DNA from: an uncultured Synergistales bacterium
GTDB lineage: Bacteria; Synergistota; Synergistia; Synergistales; Aminobacteriaceae
Direction of reading: 5' to 3'
Assembly (NCBI GenBank): GCA_905233295.1
Contig: CAJODX010000056.1
Coordinates: 1 to 6,836, forward strand
DNA length: 6,836 bases
Part shown: in pieces, positions 5,435-6,836 of the stretch
Numbering within the stretch: position 1 is the first letter of the stretch
Layout: every line of letters starts with the position of its first letter
The notes under the pieces: model-generated
The model's input: the letters and a program-made list of their open reading frames with translations, nothing else
Database searches by the model: none
What the model was told of the DNA's origin: nothing
Made by a program: the position numbers and the translations under genes

Positions 5435-6836
5435 ATGCCTGAGAAAAAAGAAATTAAAGGAACCATAGAGAGAATCTCCGGCTCTCTTGTAGTTGCCGGC
5501 GGAATGGCAGGCGCAAGTATGCAGGACGTTGTGCATATCGGCGAGCTTGGACTGGTCGGCGAGATACTTGAGGTCAACGGCGACAAAGCGTCAATTCAGG
5601 TTTACGAAGAAACTTCAGGATTGATGCCCGGTGAGCCTGTTGTCTCAATCGGAGAGCCTTTGAGCGTAGAACTCGGACCCGGAATAATCGAGCAGTTCTA
5701 TGACGGAATACAGAGACCGCTTGAATTAATCGAGAAAGCCGCGAACAGCCATTTTATTTCGCGCGGTATCAGCGTTCCTGCACTTGACAGAAATAAAAAA
5801 TGGAATTTTGAACCCCGCGTAAAAGTCGGTGATGATGTAATCGCAGGCGATATTTTAGGCGTTGTTCAGGAAACCGTAGTCGTTGAGCATAGAATCATGG
5901 TGCCCAACGGAGTCAAAGGCAAAATCGCTAAAATCGAAAAAGGCGAACACACTATCGAAGAAATTATCGCTGTCATTGATGACAACGGAACAAAACACGA
6001 AGTCAAAATGCTTCAGCGTTGGCCTGTCCGTAAGCCAAGACCCGTTAAGTCAAGACTTGCACCTAATGTTCCTATGACAACGGGACAGAGAGTTGTTGAC
6101 GCATTCTTCCCTGTTGCTCTCGGCGGTACAGCTTGTGTTCCCGGACCTTTCGGCTCAGGAAAGACGGTCATTCAGCACCAGTTTGCAAAATGGGCGCAGG
6201 CTCAGATAGTCGTTTACGTCGGCTGCGGCGAACGCGGAAACGAGATGACAGACGTTTTGTTGGAGTTCCCCGAACTTGATGACCCTCAGACAGGTCAGCC
6301 CCTGATGAAGAGAACAACTCTCATTGCGAACACTTCAAATATGCCTGTTGCAGCTCGTGAAGCAAGCGTTTACACAGCAATCACGCTCGCTGAATATTAC
6401 CGCGACATGGGCTATTCAGTCGCATTGATGGCGGACTCAACAAGTCGCTGGGCTGAAGCTCTCCGCGAGATGTCAGGACGACTTGAGGAAATGCCCGGCG
6501 AAGAAGGTTATCCCGCATATTTGGGAACACGTCTTGCAAGCTTCTATGAAAGAGCCGGACGCTGTATCGTAAACGGCAAAGACGGACGCGAGGGTTCTAT
6601 CACCGTTATCGGGGCAGTTTCACCTCCCGGCGGCGACCTTTCAGAGCCTGTTACACAGAACACTCTGCGCGTTACAAAAGTTTTCTGGGGACTTGACGCA
6701 AACCTCGCCTATCAGAGACATTTCCCGGCGATTAACTGGCTTTCAAGTTACTCGCTCTACACTGACAGACTTGACGCTTACTGGGACGAAAAATTTGACG
6801 ACCAGTGGAGCAGCTTAAGAGTCGAAGCCATGAGCT
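5435..6836 (+). CDS. atpA: V/A-type ATPase catalytic subunit A (3' truncated)
   Basis: The frame starts at the ATG at 5435 (MPEKKEIKGTIERISG) and is open to the window edge, giving 467 complete codons. Full-length subunits have about 580-595 residues, so roughly 120 C-terminal residues are missing. Three copies alternate with subunit B and hydrolyse or make ATP. Domains in order: an N-terminal beta-barrel (about 1-75), the extra bulge domain specific to A-type catalytic subunits (about 110-190), and the nucleotide-binding domain. The P-loop is GPFGSGKT at 237-244, with Lys243. GCGERGNEM carries the catalytic Glu266 and Arg267; the Lys-to-Glu spacing equals that of E. hirae NtpA (Lys238 and Glu261). 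Walker B is ALMADSTSRWAEALRE, with Asp334 and Arg338. MPGEEGYPAYLGTRLASFYERAG and VSPPGGDLSEPVTQNTLRV are further hallmarks. Gly-Glu-Arg rather than the B-type sequence confirms this is the catalytic chain. The gene follows subunit F after 24 bases. All visible active-site residues are intact. Confidence 0.98.
   Translation, partial: MPEKKEIKGTIERISGSLVVAGGMAGASMQDVVHIGELGLVGEILEVNGDKASIQVYEETSGLMPGEPVVSIGEPLSVELGPGIIEQFYDGIQRPLELIEKAANSHFISRGISVPALDRNKKWNFEPRVKVGDDVIAGDILGVVQETVVVEHRIMVPNGVKGKIAKIEKGEHTIEEIIAVIDDNGTKHEVKMLQRWPVRKPRPVKSRLAPNVPMTTGQRVVDAFFPVALGGTACVPGPFGSGKTVIQHQFAKWAQAQIVVYVGCGERGNEMTDVLLEFPELDDPQTGQPLMKRTTLIANTSNMPVAAREASVYTAITLAEYYRDMGYSVALMADSTSRWAEALREMSGRLEEMPGEEGYPAYLGTRLASFYERAGRCIVNGKDGREGSITVIGAVSPPGGDLSEPVTQNTLRVTKVFWGLDANLAYQRHFPAINWLSSYSLYTDRLDAYWDEKFDDQWSSLRVEAMS

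Noticed and set aside
5296..5586. Minus-strand open frames across the F-A junction
   Set aside because: They are Ser/Pro-rich shadow translations antisense to two clear ATPase genes.
5883..6077. 64-codon plus-strand open frame inside subunit A
   Set aside because: It is out of frame with the intact catalytic subunit and has no independent support.

Overview
The window is most of a bacterial V/A-type ATPase operon, all on the + strand and reading left to right. It is preceded by the 3' end of an unrelated membrane protein gene. In order, the ATPase genes encode subunits H (also called G; peripheral stalk), I (a), K (c-ring proteolipid), E (peripheral stalk), C (d), F (central stalk) and A (catalytic). 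This is the same order as ntpF-I-K-E-C-G-A in Enterococcus hirae. The genes for subunits B and D would be expected just past the right edge, where subunit A is cut off.

Region by region: 1-474 is the C-terminal part of a polytopic membrane protein that resembles the acyltransferase-3 (OafA-like) family. Positions 475-623 form a 149-base intergenic stretch with a good sigma-70-like promoter (526-553), a perfect 12-base palindrome and an A/T-only inverted repeat. From 624 to the end the ATPase genes are packed tightly. H overlaps I by 20 bases and C overlaps F by 11. The K-E, E-C and F-A gaps are 12 to 24 bases. The largest internal gap, 47 bases of T-rich sequence, lies in front of the proteolipid gene, whose product is needed in many copies per complex. 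No terminator is visible.

How the parts work together: A (with B, not seen) forms the ATP-handling head. F (with D, not seen) forms the central shaft. C is the socket that couples the shaft to the K ring. E and H pair as the outer stalks. I holds the stalks and provides the ion half-channels against the ring. The K protein has the complete Na+-ligand set known from E. hirae NtpK, so the complex is most likely Na+-coupled.

Organism: an anaerobic bacterium of moderate GC content is a reasonable guess. The Ala-rich subunit H and overall protein style remind me of Synergistota, but Firmicutes with Ntp-type operons cannot be excluded and the assignment is low-confidence. I see no previously undescribed system here. 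The findings are modest points about ion specificity, expression tuning and the promoter region.
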